A stretch of DNA of 6,608 nt from Blautia sp. (GTDB taxonomy: Bacteria > Bacillota > Clostridia > Lachnospirales > Lachnospiraceae): positions 1 through 6,608 of the forward strand of contig JAFOJB010000209.1 of NCBI GenBank assembly GCA_017420455.1. The letters run 5' to 3'. The position numbers were made by a program, and so were the translations under genes. Of the stretch, positions 5,272-6,608 are shown piece by piece. Position 1 is the stretch's first letter; every line of letters starts with the position of its first letter. The notes beneath the pieces were generated by a model. That model did not search any database. It saw nothing but the letters and a program-made list of their open reading frames with translations, and had not been told where the DNA came from.

Positions 5272-6099
5272 TTACAGTTTCCGGTTTCTGTACTCGTTGG
5301 CGGAGATCCCTTCCAGCTTCTTGAAGACTCTGGAAAAATGGGCTACGTCGGTGAAGCCTACCATCTCCGAAATATCGCTGATCCGGAGAGCCGGATCATT
5401 CATGAGCTCCTTGGCGTGCGAAACGCGGATCTGGTTCAGCAGCTCGGAAAAGCTCTTCTGCTCCAGACGGTTCAGCAGCTTGCTGAGATGCCACTGGCTC
5501 ACATAGATCTGCTCCGCCACTCCATTTAAGGAGAGATGTTCGCTGTAATGGTTCTCCATGTAGGCGATCGCATTCTTCACGATGAAGGAACCCGCGTTTT
5601 CCATCGATTTTTCTCCGGAATCATCCTCCTTGTTTTCTGCACTGCTCCCGCCGGAATTCTCCGGCGTACTCTCTCCCGCCTTTTCTTCCCTGTGTTCCAG
5701 AAGGCTTTCTTTTTCCCTTCTTTTCCGGTCCAGATTGTCCTTCATGGCCTGCAGGGCTTCCTCCAGTTCTTCCATCCTGGAAGGCTTTAAAAGGAACCTG
5801 CGGACTCCCAGCTGCAGGGCTCTCTGGCAAAAGTCGAAATCCCGGTATCCGGTCAGAATGCAGATCTCCATATCCGGAAAATCCACCCGCAGTGCGGCGA
5901 TCATCTGGAGACCGTCCATGCCGGGCATGGAGATATCCGAAATGATCAGATCCGGCCTTTTTGTCCGGATCAGCTCAAGCCCTTCCTGTCCGCTGAAGGC
6001 TGTTCCCACCACGCGGCAGTCATACTTTTCCCAGTTGATTACCTTGCTGAGTCCTTCCGTTATGATCGGCTCGTCATCTATGATCGCTGCCAGGTACAT
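5272..6099 (-). CDS. YesN-type response regulator (receiver domain plus AraC-type DNA-binding domain)
   Basis: This 275-residue protein is the DNA-binding half of a two-component system. The start used is the ATG complementary to 6097-6099, with GGAG 6 bases upstream and the usual MYxxxIIDDEP beginning; a TTG four codons earlier overlaps that ribosome binding site. Residues 1-115 are the receiver domain: acidic pocket D8-D9, phosphoacceptor D55 (ISDISMPGMDG), T83 (ILTGYRDF) and K105 (FLLKPSR). Residues about 118-170 are a highly charged, Glu/Lys/Ser-rich linker. Residues 171-275 are the AraC-type DNA-binding domain, with helix-turn-helix units near SLNGVAEQIYVSQWHLSKLL and ISDISEMVGFTDVAHFSRVF. 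YesN regulators usually pair with YesM-type membrane kinases and control adjacent sugar transporters. Here the gene follows a MalG-type permease after 95 bases; no kinase is in the window. Confidence 0.94.
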   Translation of the reverse strand: MYLAAIIDDEPIITEGLSKVINWEKYDCRVVGTAFSGQEGLELIRTKRPDLIISDISMPGMDGLQMIAALRVDFPDMEICILTGYRDFDFCQRALQLGVRRFLLKPSRMEELEEALQAMKDNLDRKRREKESLLEHREEKAGESTPENSGGSSAENKEDDSGEKSMENAGSFIVKNAIAYMENHYSEHLSLNGVAEQIYVSQWHLSKLLNRLEQKSFSELLNQIRVSHAKELMNDPALRISDISEMVGFTDVAHFSRVFKKLEGISANEYRNRKL

Positions 6100-6194
6100 T
6101 CTCTTCTCCAATCTGTCAGAGTATCAGGGGATATTTCTTCCGGCTGTCTGCATTCTTTCTCTATTCTTTCTTTTCATAACCTCTCTGAGCAGCC

Positions 6195-6608
6195 TCACCC
6201 CTTCACTGCTCCGGCTGTCATTCCCTTAATAATGTATTTCTGAAGAAAAATATAAACAATGATCACCGGAATGACCACCAGCGATACCGTCGCAGTCATC
6301 AGTCCGTAGTTTGTCCCTTCCTTGGACGTCAGCATCTGCATCAGCCTGGTGATAGCCCAGTATTTCTGATTTCTCAGGAAAAACATCTGCGTAAACAGGT
6401 CGTTGTAGCTCCAAAGGAAGGAGAAAATGGCCACTGTAGCAAAGGAAGGCTTTGTCAGAGGCACCACCACCCGGAAAAACGTCTGGAAGGCGGTGCTTCC
6501 CTCCATATAGGCCGCCTCCTCCAGCTCAATGGGGAGGCTCCGGATATAGCCGGTAAGCACCACAATGGCAAAGGAAAGGTTTCCGGCAGTCTGCGGAAGG
6601 ATGACACA
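6195..6608 (-). CDS. CUT1 sugar ABC transporter permease, MalG type (5' part cut by window)
   Basis: This is the C-terminal 137 residues of an inner-membrane permease for a carbohydrate ABC importer. The frame stays open through base 6608 in sense LPQTAGNLSFAIVVLTGYIR, so an internal GTG at 6563 is not the real start. The EAA loop that contacts the ATPase is clear: SLPIELEEAAYMEGS followed by FFRVVVPLTKP. Two hydrophobic segments follow (around FATVAIFSFLWSYNDLF and TVSLVVIPVIIVYIFLQ). The end, KGMTAGAVKG, is the usual C-terminus of MalG-type CUT1 permeases. It is the last transporter gene of its operon, 95 bases before the response regulator. It probably pairs with a MalF-type permease beyond the right edge rather than with the one at the left end of the window, which is separated by several genes and promoters. 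Confidence 0.93.
   Translation of the reverse strand, partial: CVILPQTAGNLSFAIVVLTGYIRSLPIELEEAAYMEGSTAFQTFFRVVVPLTKPSFATVAIFSFLWSYNDLFTQMFFLRNQKYWAITRLMQMLTSKEGTNYGLMTATVSLVVIPVIIVYIFLQKYIIKGMTAGAVKG

Noticed and set aside
6124..6177. A 17-residue basic open frame between the right permease and the response regulator, on the minus strand.
   Set aside because: The only purine-rich stretch before its ATG is about 2 bases away, too close for a normal ribosome binding site, and its composition is what an A-rich leader would give by chance.
5582..6229. A 215-codon plus-strand open frame opposite the response regulator.
   Set aside because: It is a Ser/Arg/Leu-rich shadow of a gene with intact receiver and AraC-type DNA-binding motifs.

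Overview
The window looks like a carbohydrate-utilisation region from a monoderm Clostridia-type bacterium, most likely a Lachnospiraceae relative. The reasons are G+C near one half by eye, strong AGGAGG-type ribosome binding sites, a CUT1 sugar ABC transporter with no ATPase gene beside it, a divergent AraC regulator, and a YesN-type response regulator. The genus is inference; no rRNA or other marker is present.

Left operon (minus strand, 3238 down to the left edge): a GH105/GH88-type unsaturated rhamnogalacturonyl hydrolase (2138-3238), then a CUT1 solute-binding protein (743-2050), then a MalF-type permease that runs off the window at base 1. Both gene junctions hold RNA hairpins. The one just after the binding-protein gene has a U-tract and looks like an attenuating terminator. 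A cytoplasmic hydrolase joined to an importer suggests uptake of unsaturated pectin (rhamnogalacturonan-I) oligosaccharides, with cleavage inside the cell.

Centre: a 268-base divergent intergenic region (3239-3506) carries a good minus-strand promoter, a weaker plus-strand promoter, an 8-base inverted repeat, and a cluster of CACA-containing boxes. To its right on the plus strand lie an AraC-family regulator (3507-4376) and, overlapping its last 29 bases, a TIM-barrel sugar isomerase/epimerase (4348-5199). The regulator probably senses a sugar and controls the hydrolase-transporter operon and perhaps itself.

Right operon (minus strand, right edge down to 5272): the C-terminal part of a MalG-type CUT1 permease (6195-6608), then a YesN-type response regulator (5272-6099). 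It converges on the isomerase gene at a strong hairpin (5219-5264) that probably terminates both. This permease probably belongs to a second transporter, because the left operon appears to continue past base 1 with its own partner permease. No sensor kinase is visible; it may lie beyond the right edge.

No RNA genes, CRISPR arrays, insertion sequences or phage genes were seen. The gene content is typical of gut Firmicutes glycan loci. The points most worth following are the structured gene junctions, the operator-like repeats, the binding protein without a lipobox, and the unassigned isomerase. I found no convincing evidence of a wholly new system.
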